A stretch of 64,000 nt of DNA from SCN-69-37 sp044507065. Lineage in GTDB: Bacteria > Acidobacteriota > Vicinamibacteria > Vicinamibacterales > SCN-69-37. Position numbers and translations under genes: made by a program. Under the pieces are notes generated by a model. That model saw nothing but the letters and a program-made list of their open reading frames with translations. It ran no database searches and was not told the origin of the DNA. Position 1 is the stretch's first letter. Every line of letters starts with the position of its first letter. The stretch lies in the NCBI GenBank assembly GCA_044507065.1, contig JBIQJY010000008.1, forward strand, positions 1 through 64,000, written 5' to 3'. This document shows positions 31,734-40,329 of this stretch, one piece after another.

Positions 31734-32332
31734 GCGGATCGGTATTGTACTCGGGCGTAGTCGTCGGGCGTGTTGATGTTGGCCAGCAGGCGATCGGCCC
31801 GCCCGAATCGGTTGAGTTCGGGTGGGCCGAGAACGGCCATGTCGAGCACCTCGGCCAGACCCGACGCCCGTCGCTGGCCGGCCTGGATGTAGGCCGCGAC
31901 GCGATCGCGAACCGCCGTACGGTAGCAGGCCACGAGCGGCTCGACGCCGCGCGCGGTTTGCACCCAGGCCCCGTCGCGGTCGGCGGAGAGCTCCACGAGG
32001 CGCGTCAGCAGGTCGGCCGTCAGGAGGGGCAGGTCGCAGGCGATGACGATCACGTACTCGTGCGCGGGAGCCGCCGCGTGCAGCGCGGCGTCGATGCCGC
32101 CCACGGCGCCGATGCCCGGGACGCGGTCGGGAATGGCGGTGACCGGCTGGTCCCGATAACGGTCCGGCTGGTGCGTGACGACGAACAGGGTCGAGGCGAC
32201 ACGTTGCAGGATCTCGACCTGTCGAACGATGATGGTGCGCCCTTCGACGACGAGGTGGCTCTTGTCCTGACCGCCGAACCGACGGGCACCTCCGCCCGCC
32301 ACGATGGCGGCAGCCGTCGTCGATGCGCACAT
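31730..32332 (-). CDS. mobA: Molybdenum cofactor guanylyltransferase
   Basis: 200 aa. Transfers GMP from GTP to molybdopterin to form the bis-MGD-type cofactor. The nucleotidyltransferase loop is AAIVAGGGARRFGGQDKS at about residues 7-24, and the metal-binding acid is in IACDLPLLT. Length and motifs fit MobA. No other molybdenum gene is in the window, and the partner here is argS, to which it is coupled by ATGA. The ATG at 32332 lies nine bases from the divergent start at 32342; a further ATG at 32356 would overlap that gene. Confidence 0.88.
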   Translation of the reverse strand: MCASTTAAAIVAGGGARRFGGQDKSHLVVEGRTIIVRQVEILQRVASTLFVVTHQPDRYRDQPVTAIPDRVPGIGAVGGIDAALHAAAPAHEYVIVIACDLPLLTADLLTRLVELSADRDGAWVQTARGVEPLVACYRTAVRDRVAAYIQAGQRRASGLAEVLDMAVLGPPELNRFGRADRLLANINTPDDYARVQYRSA

Positions 32333-32341
32333 GAGCCCATC

Positions 32342-32944
32342 ATGACAGAGGTGCATATCGGACGCCTGGTTGGAGCGAGTCTTCACCAGGCCATCGGCGA
32401 GTGGCTGCCGCAGCGGCTCGACTTCTACGAGAACTGGCTGCACTCCGAGGGGCTGCGCGACGGCTCGATCGGCGTGGCCCCGCTGATGGCCGTGCTCGGG
32501 TTCCTGCGCACGGAAGGTGATGGCTACGGCCGGGTGGTCGAACGCGCGGGGCAGCTCTCGGCCGAGTGGTCGCTCATGTCGCTGTCGCCAATGCGCCAGC
32601 GGATCATCCGGCTGCTGCCGCGTCGCCTGCGCGTCCGCGCGGCGTTGCGCGTGGCTGCCGAGATATCGGAGACGGCCGGCAGCCGCAGCCGCTTCATCGT
32701 CGAGGGGCGCGGCAAGTCGGCGCGGGTGAAGGTGACCGCCTCGGTGTTCTGTCAGGTGCGTGGGATCCAGGCGGCGCCGCTCTGCGGGTTTTATTCGGCG
32801 CTGGCGGTGGCCACGCTGTCGCATTTCGGCCTGTCTGCGGTCGCGCAGATCGACGGGTGTCGTGCCATGGGCGCAGAGGCGTGCATCATCGACCTCGTGC
32901 TCGAGTCGGCCCAGCCGGCGGCAGAAACGGCCGTGGCGGCGTGA
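32342..32944 (+). CDS. V4R-like small soluble protein
   Basis: 200 aa, soluble, no signal. The C-terminal half has the outline of V4R/hydrocarbon-binding domains: a helix-strand core and a closing motif with conserved Cys and Gly (QIDGCRAMGAEACIIDLVLES). Such domains bind small molecules in sensors and in chlorophyll or phenol pathways. The match is by pattern only; Myxobacterial TIGR02265-like proteins are an alternative. No output domain is present. The ATG at 32342 is nine bases from the mobA start on the other strand. The stop overlaps a possible GTG start of the next gene (GTGA at 32941). Confidence 0.45.
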   Translation: MTEVHIGRLVGASLHQAIGEWLPQRLDFYENWLHSEGLRDGSIGVAPLMAVLGFLRTEGDGYGRVVERAGQLSAEWSLMSLSPMRQRIIRLLPRRLRVRAALRVAAEISETAGSRSRFIVEGRGKSARVKVTASVFCQVRGIQAAPLCGFYSALAVATLSHFGLSAVAQIDGCRAMGAEACIIDLVLESAQPAAETAVAA

Positions 32945-32967
32945 ACGGCGTCTTCACTTCGGTGCGT

Positions 32968-34590
32968 ATGAAGTTCGGCTATCTGTGGGTCGCCATGGCC
33001 TTCGCACTGGCCGTTCCGGCCGGTGCGGCCGGCCAGACGACGGGATCGCGTGTGCTGGTGATGCCGTTCGCCGTGGAGGTCGAGCCCGGCGCGCCGGGCG
33101 GCGCCGGCGCAGCGCTCTGGCTCGGCGAGGCGGCGGCACTGCTCGTCGGCGAGGGACTGTCGACGCGGGGCGTGGGCGCGATGACACGCGACGAGACCGT
33201 TGCGGCCTTTGCCCGCGTCGGGCTCCCGCTCACGTCGGCCCTCACGCGGGCGACGATGATCCGTGTCGGCGAGCTGATTGGCGCATCGGAAGTCGTGTTC
33301 GGCAGCGTCGGACTCGGCAGCAACCTGACCGTACGGGCGCGGCTCGTGAACCTGACCTCGGGCGCCGACGGCCCGGTGATCGAAGACGCCGGTGCGCTGG
33401 CCGATATCTTCGCCGTCATCGACCGCGTCAGCGGCCAGTTGTCCACCCGGACCGGCCGGCTGCGTCCGGCACGCGCGGCGCCGACGCCGCTCGCCCTCGG
33501 AACGTTCGAGAACTACGTCAAGGGGCTCGTGGCAGCCACGCCGACGGCGCAGCAGCGTTTCCTCGAAAGCGCCGTTCGCGAGGCGCCCACCGATCCGCGC
33601 ATCCTGATGGCACTGTGGAACGTCTACACGGCGCAGGGCGTACACGAACGCGCCCTGGCGTCGGCCAACGCGGTGGAGCCGGACGCGGCCGTGTATCGCG
33701 AGGCGCGCTTTGCCGTGGCGCTGTCCCTGATCGAACTGCGCCGGTTCGATGGCGCCTGGCAGGCGCTCACGACACTGCACAACGGCGAGCGGTCGGCAGC
33801 CGTCTCCAATGCGCTCGGCGTCGTGCAACTGCGTCGCGGCGTCGCGGCCAGCGGCGGCACCCCGGCCAGCTACTTCGCGCGCGCGGTCGAAGAGGATCCG
33901 GAGAACACCGACTACCTGTTCAATCTGGGCTACGCGCACGCGCGCGGTGGAAACGCGGCCGAGGCGCTTGTCTGGCTTCGGGAGACCGTCCGGTTCGATG
34001 TGGCCGACGGCGATGCCCACTACGTGATGAGCGCGGTGCTCGCCCGCAACGGGCGGGGCGCCGAGGCGCAGCGTGAACTGGACCTCGCGCGGATGCTTGG
34101 CGGAACCGCACAGGATTCGTCCGTCCTGTCGCTCACGACCGAAGTGCCGCTCGACCTCGAGCGCGTGTCGATGGTCCCGACGCTCTCGAACACCTCGGGC
34201 ACACGAACGGCGATTGCGAACCCCGCCCAGCGCGATCAACAGGAAGCCGCACGGTTCCACCTGGCCAACGGGGAAGCGCTGATTGCCGCCGGCCGCGATC
34301 GCGAGGCCACCGGCGAACTCCGTCGCGCCGTCTATCTGGCGCCCTACGAGCAGGTGCCGCACCTGCTCCTCGGGCAGATCTATCGTCGTGCCGGACGCTT
34401 GTCGGAGGCGATCGATCAAATCCGAGTGTCGCTCTGGTGCCGCGAGACTGTTGCGGCACGCGTCGAGCTCGGGGCCGTGCTGCTCGAAACCGGCGAGCCG
34501 ACGGCTGCGCGCCGCGAAGTTGAACGGGCGCTCGAACTCGAGCCCGGCTCGGTCGAGGCGCAGGCCCTCCTGACGCGCATCGGCGGGTGA
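32968..34590 (+). CDS. Exported TPR-repeat protein
   Basis: 540 aa. Signal peptide MKFGYLWVAMAFALAVPAGA, then a domain of about 120 residues (SRVLVMPFAVEVEPG, GELIGASEVVFGSVGLG) like the small TolB/FlgO-type N-terminal domains that precede TPR arrays. From about residue 175 to the end are TPR or TPR-like helical repeats (ARFAVALSLIELRRFDGA, YLFNLGYAHARGGNAAEAL, HLLLGQIYRRAGRLSEA). It is likely a periplasmic scaffold. I chose the ATG at 32968 because it starts the signal peptide cleanly; a GTG at 32941 overlaps the upstream stop and is the alternative. Confidence 0.78.
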   Translation: MKFGYLWVAMAFALAVPAGAAGQTTGSRVLVMPFAVEVEPGAPGGAGAALWLGEAAALLVGEGLSTRGVGAMTRDETVAAFARVGLPLTSALTRATMIRVGELIGASEVVFGSVGLGSNLTVRARLVNLTSGADGPVIEDAGALADIFAVIDRVSGQLSTRTGRLRPARAAPTPLALGTFENYVKGLVAATPTAQQRFLESAVREAPTDPRILMALWNVYTAQGVHERALASANAVEPDAAVYREARFAVALSLIELRRFDGAWQALTTLHNGERSAAVSNALGVVQLRRGVAASGGTPASYFARAVEEDPENTDYLFNLGYAHARGGNAAEALVWLRETVRFDVADGDAHYVMSAVLARNGRGAEAQRELDLARMLGGTAQDSSVLSLTTEVPLDLERVSMVPTLSNTSGTRTAIANPAQRDQQEAARFHLANGEALIAAGRDREATGELRRAVYLAPYEQVPHLLLGQIYRRAGRLSEAIDQIRVSLWCRETVAARVELGAVLLETGEPTAARREVERALELEPGSVEAQALLTRIGG

Positions 34591-34596
34591 GTGCCG

Positions 34597-34605
34597 TGTT
34601 ACCAT
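34597..34605 (+). promoter_or_regulatory. Extended -10 before SPOR gene
   Basis: TGT plus TACCAT (34600-34605), with TTTCGG immediately after, the same layout as before the genes at 18209 and 46186. The transcript would start about seven bases before the ATG at 34619. Confidence 0.4.
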
Positions 34606-34618
34606 TTCGGACACCGTA

Positions 34619-35320
34619 ATGGCGGACCAGAATTTTCGTGAGATTCAGCTGAGCGGCAAGCAGCTGGTCTTCCTGTTCATGACGTCGGTCGTCGTGGCCG
34701 TTGGCGTGTTCCTGCTCGGGGTCTCTGTGGGACGCGGCGTGCGCGCCAATGCCGGCCTGCCGGTTGGAGCCGGCGTGGAACGCACCGCCGAGGTGGCGCC
34801 CCCGGGGGACCTGCCACCCCCTACCGAGGTGACGGCGGCCGATCGCGAGTATCACGAGCGACTTCGGGGTGAGACCACCCCGCCGGCGCAGCAGGTGGCG
34901 CCACCCTCGGGACCGGTCGACGCCGAGGTGGAGCCGGTGAACGAGCCCGTGCCGGACGCCGAGCCCGATCCGCCCGCCGCGACGCCCGAACCGGCGCCCG
35001 CAGCTGCGCCACCGCCGCGGACACCCGCGGCGCCGGCCGCGGCTGCCACTCCGCCAACCACGACAGCCCGGACCGCGCCACCTGCCGAGACGGCAGGCGG
35101 CTGGTCCGTGCAGGTGGGCGCCTATCGCTCCCGTGCCAATGCCGACAGGCAGGCGCGCGACCTGACCGCGAAGGGCTACAGGGCCGCCGTCGTGGCACCG
35201 ACAGGCACGGGCGGTTACTTCCGGGTGCGCGTCGGGCCGTTCACGCAGCGGGCCGAAGCCGATCGTGTGGTGACCCGCCTGCGCAGCGAGGAAGGGCTGT
35301 CGTCGTCGGTTATCCGCTAG
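34619..35320 (+). CDS. SPOR domain-containing membrane protein
   Basis: 233 aa. A short cytoplasmic N-terminus (FREIQLSGKQLVFLF), one membrane segment (about 13-40), a long Pro/Ala/Glu periplasmic linker (about 60-155) and a C-terminal SPOR domain (about 158-233; GWSVQVGAYRSRANADRQARDL, GGYFRVRVGPFTQRAEADRVV). SPOR domains bind denuded septal peptidoglycan, so a cell-division or envelope role is likely. The lnt reading frame begins around its stop codon, and the two are probably translationally linked. Confidence 0.88.
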   Translation: MADQNFREIQLSGKQLVFLFMTSVVVAVGVFLLGVSVGRGVRANAGLPVGAGVERTAEVAPPGDLPPPTEVTAADREYHERLRGETTPPAQQVAPPSGPVDAEVEPVNEPVPDAEPDPPAATPEPAPAAAPPPRTPAAPAAAATPPTTTARTAPPAETAGGWSVQVGAYRSRANADRQARDLTAKGYRAAVVAPTGTGGYFRVRVGPFTQRAEADRVVTRLRSEEGLSSSVIR

Positions 35321-35412
35321 CCCTGCTGTCGGGGGGCCTGTTCGTCCTGAGCTTCCCCAGGTTCGGGCATCCGGCGTTCGCGTGGATTGCGCTGGCGCCC
35401 CTTGTTCTCCTC

Positions 35413-36876
35413 GTGGCCACGACGGCGCATGGCTCGACGCTGCGCCGGCAGTTCCTCCACGGCGTTACCTGCGGACTGATCTACTTCGGCGGCACCCTGT
35501 ACTGGGTGTCCGACACGATGCGATTGCACGGCGGGCTGCCGCTCGTCGTGAGTGCGCCCGTCGCCGCGTTGCTCGTCGCATACCTGTCCATATACGTCGG
35601 AGCCTTTGCGCTGGTGCTCGCCGGCGCGGTTCGGCGGTACCGCACGGCCGGCATCTGGTTGGCGCCCCTCATCTGGGTGGCAACCGAATGGGCGCGCTCT
35701 CATGTCGGGGCCGGGTTTCCCTGGGTTCAGCTCGGGGCTTCACAGGCCACCGTGCTGCCCATTGTCCAGACCGCGAGCGTCGTCGGCGTCTATGGGCTGT
35801 CGGCACTTGTCGCGCTGGTTTCGACCGCAGCGGCTGCCGTCGTCGCGAGGCCCACAGCCGCGACCCGGCGCGCCGCTGCGGGCGTCGCGGTCCTGCTCGT
35901 GGCGGTCACCATTGCCGGTGCGTGGCGTGCGGCGCGCTCGTCGCTGCTCGACAGCGGACGCGCCGCGCGGATCGGGCTGGTGCAGGGGAACGTCGCGCAG
36001 GACCAGAAGTGGGACCCGGCGTTCCGCGGCGACATCCTCACGCGGTATCTGGCGCTCAGTCGCCAGGTCATTGCCGACGGCGCCGAGATCGTCATCTGGC
36101 CCGAGGCATCGACACCGTTCTCATTCGATGTCGTGGCGCCACTGGCCGCACCCATTCGGGAACTGGCCGCATCGACCGGGACGCCGTTCATCCTCGGATC
36201 GGACCAGTTCGTGGCCGGTGCGCCGGGCGAGCCCCCCGACTACTACAACGCCGCCGTGCTCGTTGGCCCCGACGGCACCTCGCGGCAGTGGTATCGCAAG
36301 ATGCGGCTGGTGCCCTTCGGCGAGTACGTGCCCCTGCGGTCGCTGCTCTTCTTCGTGGGGCCGCTCGTCGAGGCGGTCGGCGAGTTCTCGGCCGGGACCG
36401 ACGCCGTGGTGTTCGACGCCGAGGGCCGGCGCGTGAGCGTCGCGATCTGCTACGAGTCGGTGTATCCGGGAATTGCGCGCCAATTCGTGCAGAACGGCAG
36501 CGAACTCCTGGCGACGATCACCAACGACGCGTGGTTCGGCCGATCGTCGGCCGCCTATCAGCACTTTCAGCAGGGGGCGATCCGCGCCGTGGAGCAGGGG
36601 CGCTTCGTCGTCCGATCCGCCAACACCGGCATCAGTGGCGCGGTTGACCCGTACGGACGCGTGCTGGCCGCGACGGATCTGTTCGAACCCGCGGCCGTCA
36701 CGGTTGACGTGCGGCTGCTGACCGATCGTACGATTTACAGCTACACCGGCGACCTCGTCGTCTGGTGCGCCCTGGCGGTCACGCTGCTGCTTGCCGCGCA
36801 GATGATCGTCGAACGACGCCCGGCGCAGCGGGGGCCGCGCCGGCCCATTCCCACCGGAAACGAGACACGCTCATGA
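35413..36876 (+). CDS. lnt: Apolipoprotein N-acyltransferase
   Basis: Inner-membrane enzyme adding the third acyl chain to lipoproteins. N-terminal membrane helices, then a nitrilase-like periplasmic domain (about 185-460) with the catalytic triad: Glu in WPEAST, Lys in WYRKMRLVPFGEYVPL and Cys in AICYESVYP. The first conventional start is GTG at 35413, which gives 487 aa. However, the same frame is open upstream, and the 30 codons from 35323 read as the missing first Lnt helix (ALLSGGLFVLSFPRFG, then FAWIALAPLVLLV). There is no ATG, GTG or TTG there; CTG codons at 35323 and 35326 are candidates. So the true protein is probably about 517 aa. The stop overlaps prfB as ATGA. Confidence 0.92.
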   Translation: MATTAHGSTLRRQFLHGVTCGLIYFGGTLYWVSDTMRLHGGLPLVVSAPVAALLVAYLSIYVGAFALVLAGAVRRYRTAGIWLAPLIWVATEWARSHVGAGFPWVQLGASQATVLPIVQTASVVGVYGLSALVALVSTAAAAVVARPTAATRRAAAGVAVLLVAVTIAGAWRAARSSLLDSGRAARIGLVQGNVAQDQKWDPAFRGDILTRYLALSRQVIADGAEIVIWPEASTPFSFDVVAPLAAPIRELAASTGTPFILGSDQFVAGAPGEPPDYYNAAVLVGPDGTSRQWYRKMRLVPFGEYVPLRSLLFFVGPLVEAVGEFSAGTDAVVFDAEGRRVSVAICYESVYPGIARQFVQNGSELLATITNDAWFGRSSAAYQHFQQGAIRAVEQGRFVVRSANTGISGAVDPYGRVLAATDLFEPAAVTVDVRLLTDRTIYSYTGDLVVWCALAVTLLLAAQMIVERRPAQRGPRRPIPTGNETRS

Positions 36877-37998
36877 CACTCGAGGAACTCACGCGCGCAT
36901 TCGCGGACCTGTCCACCCGCGCCTCCGACCTTCGGAGGGGACTTTGACGAAGCGCGACTGAAACGCGAACTGGCCGAGCTGGAAGCGCAGGCCGGACAAC
37001 CCGACTTCTGGAAGGATCAGGCCGCCGCCCAGCGGATTCTCCAGCGGCGGCGCCGGCTCGAGAACGACGTGACGCTGGCCGGCAATCTCCGGCGCCACGC
37101 CGACGACCTGGCGGTGCTGTTCGAGTGGGCGCGCGGCGGCGAGGACGTGACTGCCGACATCGACCGCGCCCTCGAGGCCCTGAAGGCCGAAGTCCAGACC
37201 GGCGAGATCCGCACGATGCTGTCGGGCGAGATGGACGCGAAGAACGCGATCATCACCGTGCACCCGGGCGCCGGCGGGACCGAGTCACAGGACTGGGCGG
37301 AGATGCTGCTCCGGATGTACATCCGCTGGAGCGAGCGACGCGGGTTCAAGCGCGAGGTCGTCGACACACAACCCGGCGACGAAGCCGGCATCAAGAGCGC
37401 GACACTCGTCATCCACGGCGAGTACGCCTACGGACTGCTCTCGGCCGAGGCTGGTGTGCATCGGCTCGTGCGCATCTCGCCGTTCGACCAGGCGGCGAGG
37501 CGGCACACGTCGTTTGCGTCGCTCTACGTGTGGCCCGAGTTGCCTGAGGACGCCGAAATCGACATCGACGAGAAGGACCTCCGGATCGACACGTTCCGAT
37601 CGAGTGGCGCCGGCGGCCAGCACGTCAACGTCACCGATTCGGCCGTCCGCATCACGCACTTGCCGACGGGCATCGTCGTCTCGTGCCAGAACGAGCGTTC
37701 GCAGCACAAGAACCGCGCGTCGGCCATGCGCGTGCTGAAGGCGCGCCTCTACGACATGCGGCAGAAAGAGCAGCAGGACGAACTGGATCGGCTCGGTGGC
37801 GAGAAGAAGGAGATTGCCTTCGGCAGCCAGATCCGCAGCTACGTCCTGCACCCGTACCAGATGGTCAAGGACCATCGGACCAAGCACCAGGTGGGGGACG
37901 TGGACCGCGTGCTGGACGGCGACATCGACGAGTTCATCAAGTCGTACCTGCTGAAGCGTGCGCTCGGCAAGCTCGAGACGTCGGTCGACGACGACTGA
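36873..37998 (+). CDS. prfB: Peptide chain release factor 2, programmed +1 frameshift
   Basis: RF2 recognises UGA and UAA stop codons. The gene needs a +1 frameshift: codons 1-24 run from the ATG at 36873 to CTT at 36942-36944, the next codon is the in-frame TGA at 36945-36947, and shifting by one base continues as GAC GAA GCG to the stop at 37998. This gives 374 aa, the normal RF2 length. The anticodon-like tripeptide SPF is in LVRISPFDQA and the catalytic GGQ is in SGAGGQHVN. The ATG overlaps the lnt stop. A caller that ignores frameshifting would report only the part from 37069 or call it broken; it is not a pseudogene. Confidence 0.96.
36934..36948 (+). promoter_or_regulatory. RF2 frameshift site
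   Basis: GGAGG (36934-36938), three bases, then CTTTGAC. This is the Escherichia coli arrangement: an internal Shine-Dalgarno exactly three bases before the slippery CTT codon, followed by TGA C. Low RF2 slows termination at TGA and permits the shift, giving autoregulation. Confidence 0.95.
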
Positions 37999-38001
37999 TT
38001 G

Positions 38002-40275
38002 TTACTGGAGCGCCGGGGGCTCGGTCTCCGGGGGCAACGGGGGAGCAGCCTCGACGCCCGACGGTTCGGTGCCGGCGATGAACGCGACCGGGCCGTTGCT
38101 CGCCTGTACCGTGACGATGTTGCCCGGGCGCTCGAAGACGGGCGGTTCGCCCTCTCCGCGCCGCTGCGCGATCCAGGCGGCCATGACCTCGCGCCAGATA
38201 GGCAGGGCCGCCGTCGTTCCGGTCTGGCCGTTGCCAATCGGCCGCTTCTGATCGAACCCGACCCAGACGCCGACGGTGATTTCCGGATCGAAGCCGATGA
38301 ACCATGCATCGGTGTAGTCGTCGGTCGTCCCGGTCTTGCCGCCAATCGGCCAGTCGAGTGATCGGGCCGACACGGCGGTGCCGTGCCGCACCACTCCCTC
38401 GAGCAGCGTCGTCATGATGTAAGCGGTGTCGGCGCGCAGCGCCTGACGCGGCTGCGGGCGGTGCTGTTCGAGCACGTTGCCCTCACGGTCGAGCACCTCG
38501 AGAATCGGAAGGGGCTCCATGCGCACGCCCTGGTTCGGGAATGCGGAGTAGGCCGATGTCATCTCGATCAACGTCGCCTCGGCGGCGCCAATGGCCACCG
38601 ACAGGAACTCGGGGATGGGCGAACTGACCCCCATCTGGTGGGCCAGGTTCACAACCTGTCTCGGACCAAGCGCCTCCATGAGGCGAACAGCCGGGACGTT
38701 GCGTGAATCAGCCAGGGCGTCGCGCAGTGATACGGGGCCGCGGAACTCGCGGTCGTAGTTGCGCGGCTCGTACGGGGGCTGATTCGGGCCGGCCACGAAA
38801 CTGGCCGGTGAATCGTCGAGGATCGACTCGGCCGTGTAGCCGCGATCGATCGCGGCGGCGTAGACGAACGGCTTGAACAGGGAGCCCACCTGTCGCTGGG
38901 CCTGCGTTGCGCGATTGAACTGGCTGCGGACGAAGTCCACGCCGCCGTACATGGCGAGCACGGCGCCGGTGCGGTTGTCGAGCGCGATGAGCGCTCCCTC
39001 GATCTCGGGCATCTGTTCCAGAGAGCCCGTGAACGTGTCGGCCTCGGCCGCGATCGAAAGGACGCGCGTCTCGATGAGGTCGCCGGCGCGTACGAGGTCG
39101 GCCGCACCGCGGCGCGCCCACTGATACCCGGCGCGCTCGATTGCGCCGGTGTATCGCCCGACGCGGATCTGAATGACGGCGTTGTCCACGCCGGTCACGA
39201 GGGCCGGGACAATCTCCTGCTCGGCGAGCTCGCGCGGCCACCGCGGATGGCGGAAGCCATCGAGCGAGCCCTTCTCATCCAGGATGTTGCGCGCCGGCTT
39301 GCGGAAGCCGCGCAGTCGGTCCAGTCGCCGCAGCCCGCTGTCCATTGCGGCGTTGGCGGCGCGCTGCAGGACCGGATCGAGGCCGGTGCGCACCACGAGC
39401 CCCTCCTCATAGACGGCCTGCGTGCCGTAGGCCTCTTCGAGGTGAGTCCGAATCGTCTCGACAAAGTAGCGCGAGAGCGATGGCGGCTGCGAGGGTTCGC
39501 CGCGCGTCACGATGGGGGTGGCCTTGACGGCGTCGGCGTCCGATCGCGTGACGTAGCCCTCCTCGACCATGCGGTCGAGCACGTAGGCGCGCCGGCCCAG
39601 TGCCGCATCCATGTTGCTGTAGGGGTTGAGCCGCTGTGGTGAGGGCAGCAGACCCGCAATCGTCGCTGCTTCGGCAAGCGTGAGTTCACGGGCCGGCTTG
39701 CCGAAATAGAGCTGTGAGGCGGCCTCGACGCCGTACGTCCGGTGTCCCCAGGCGACCTTGTTGCAGTACATCGTGAAGATCTCGGCCTTCGTGTACCGCT
39801 TCTCGATCTGCATCGCGACAAGGGCTTCCTTGACCTTCCGGATCCACGCGCGCTCGAAGCCCAGTGACTCGGGAAACAGCTGTCGGGCCAGCTGCTGCGT
39901 GATCGTGCTGCGGCCAGGGGTGCGACGCGTCGAGACGACGTCGTTGATGGCGGCCCAGGCCATCAGCAGTGGATGGAAGCCGTTGTGCGTCATGAAGTGC
40001 TGGTCTTCGGCCGCCATGATGGCGTGACGCAGCACCTCGGGGATTTCCTCGTAGCTGACGATCTCGCGACGCTCGGTGGCGAAGTCCCCGACGACCGAGC
40101 CATCCCGCCCGATGACCCTCGTGATGACGCCGGGCGTGTAGTTGTCGAGCGCTTCAATCTCCGGCAGATCGCCGGCGAACGAGAACAACATGCCGCCGGC
40201 GGTGCCGACGAACGCGGTGGCAACGAAGAGCGCGACAATGCCCAGGCTGCGCGCCAGACGGGTAACGGTCTTCAT
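38002..40275 (-). CDS. Class A penicillin-binding protein (PBP1A type)
   Basis: 757-aa bifunctional peptidoglycan synthase. N-terminal membrane anchor (about 10-35), GT51 glycosyltransferase (about 60-240; AAEDQHFMTHNG with catalytic Glu, and STITQQLARQLF), then the transpeptidase (about 310-690) with active Ser in GSLFKPFVYA, SRN as the SxN motif and GGKTGTTDD as KTG. A Pro/Glu-rich tail ends the protein. It polymerises and crosslinks the wall in the periplasm. Its stop lies three bases from the prfB stop. An extended -10 sits eight bases before the start, and the FecR gene lies upstream on the same strand. Confidence 0.95.
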   Translation of the reverse strand: MKTVTRLARSLGIVALFVATAFVGTAGGMLFSFAGDLPEIEALDNYTPGVITRVIGRDGSVVGDFATERREIVSYEEIPEVLRHAIMAAEDQHFMTHNGFHPLLMAWAAINDVVSTRRTPGRSTITQQLARQLFPESLGFERAWIRKVKEALVAMQIEKRYTKAEIFTMYCNKVAWGHRTYGVEAASQLYFGKPARELTLAEAATIAGLLPSPQRLNPYSNMDAALGRRAYVLDRMVEEGYVTRSDADAVKATPIVTRGEPSQPPSLSRYFVETIRTHLEEAYGTQAVYEEGLVVRTGLDPVLQRAANAAMDSGLRRLDRLRGFRKPARNILDEKGSLDGFRHPRWPRELAEQEIVPALVTGVDNAVIQIRVGRYTGAIERAGYQWARRGAADLVRAGDLIETRVLSIAAEADTFTGSLEQMPEIEGALIALDNRTGAVLAMYGGVDFVRSQFNRATQAQRQVGSLFKPFVYAAAIDRGYTAESILDDSPASFVAGPNQPPYEPRNYDREFRGPVSLRDALADSRNVPAVRLMEALGPRQVVNLAHQMGVSSPIPEFLSVAIGAAEATLIEMTSAYSAFPNQGVRMEPLPILEVLDREGNVLEQHRPQPRQALRADTAYIMTTLLEGVVRHGTAVSARSLDWPIGGKTGTTDDYTDAWFIGFDPEITVGVWVGFDQKRPIGNGQTGTTAALPIWREVMAAWIAQRRGEGEPPVFERPGNIVTVQASNGPVAFIAGTEPSGVEAAPPLPPETEPPALQ

Positions 40276-40283
40276 CGGGTCTC

Positions 40284-40292
40284 ACTGTACCA
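40284..40292 (-). promoter_or_regulatory. Extended -10 before PBP gene
   Basis: On the minus strand, TGG plus TACAGT (hexamer at 40284-40289) lies eight bases before the ATG at 40275. This is the same hexamer as before the M50 gene at 3440. No -35 is seen. Confidence 0.4.
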
Positions 40293-40329
40293 AAGGAACA
40301 CCCGCCTGGCGCCTCCTGCTCGCGCGAAT

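Noticed and set aside
36765..37998. prfB as a frameshifted pseudogene
   Set aside because: The in-frame TGA with upstream GGAGG is the programmed RF2 site, and the rest is intact.
37996..38004. Terminator between prfB and the PBP gene
   Set aside because: The two stop codons are three bases apart, leaving no room for one; none is seen within the gene ends either.
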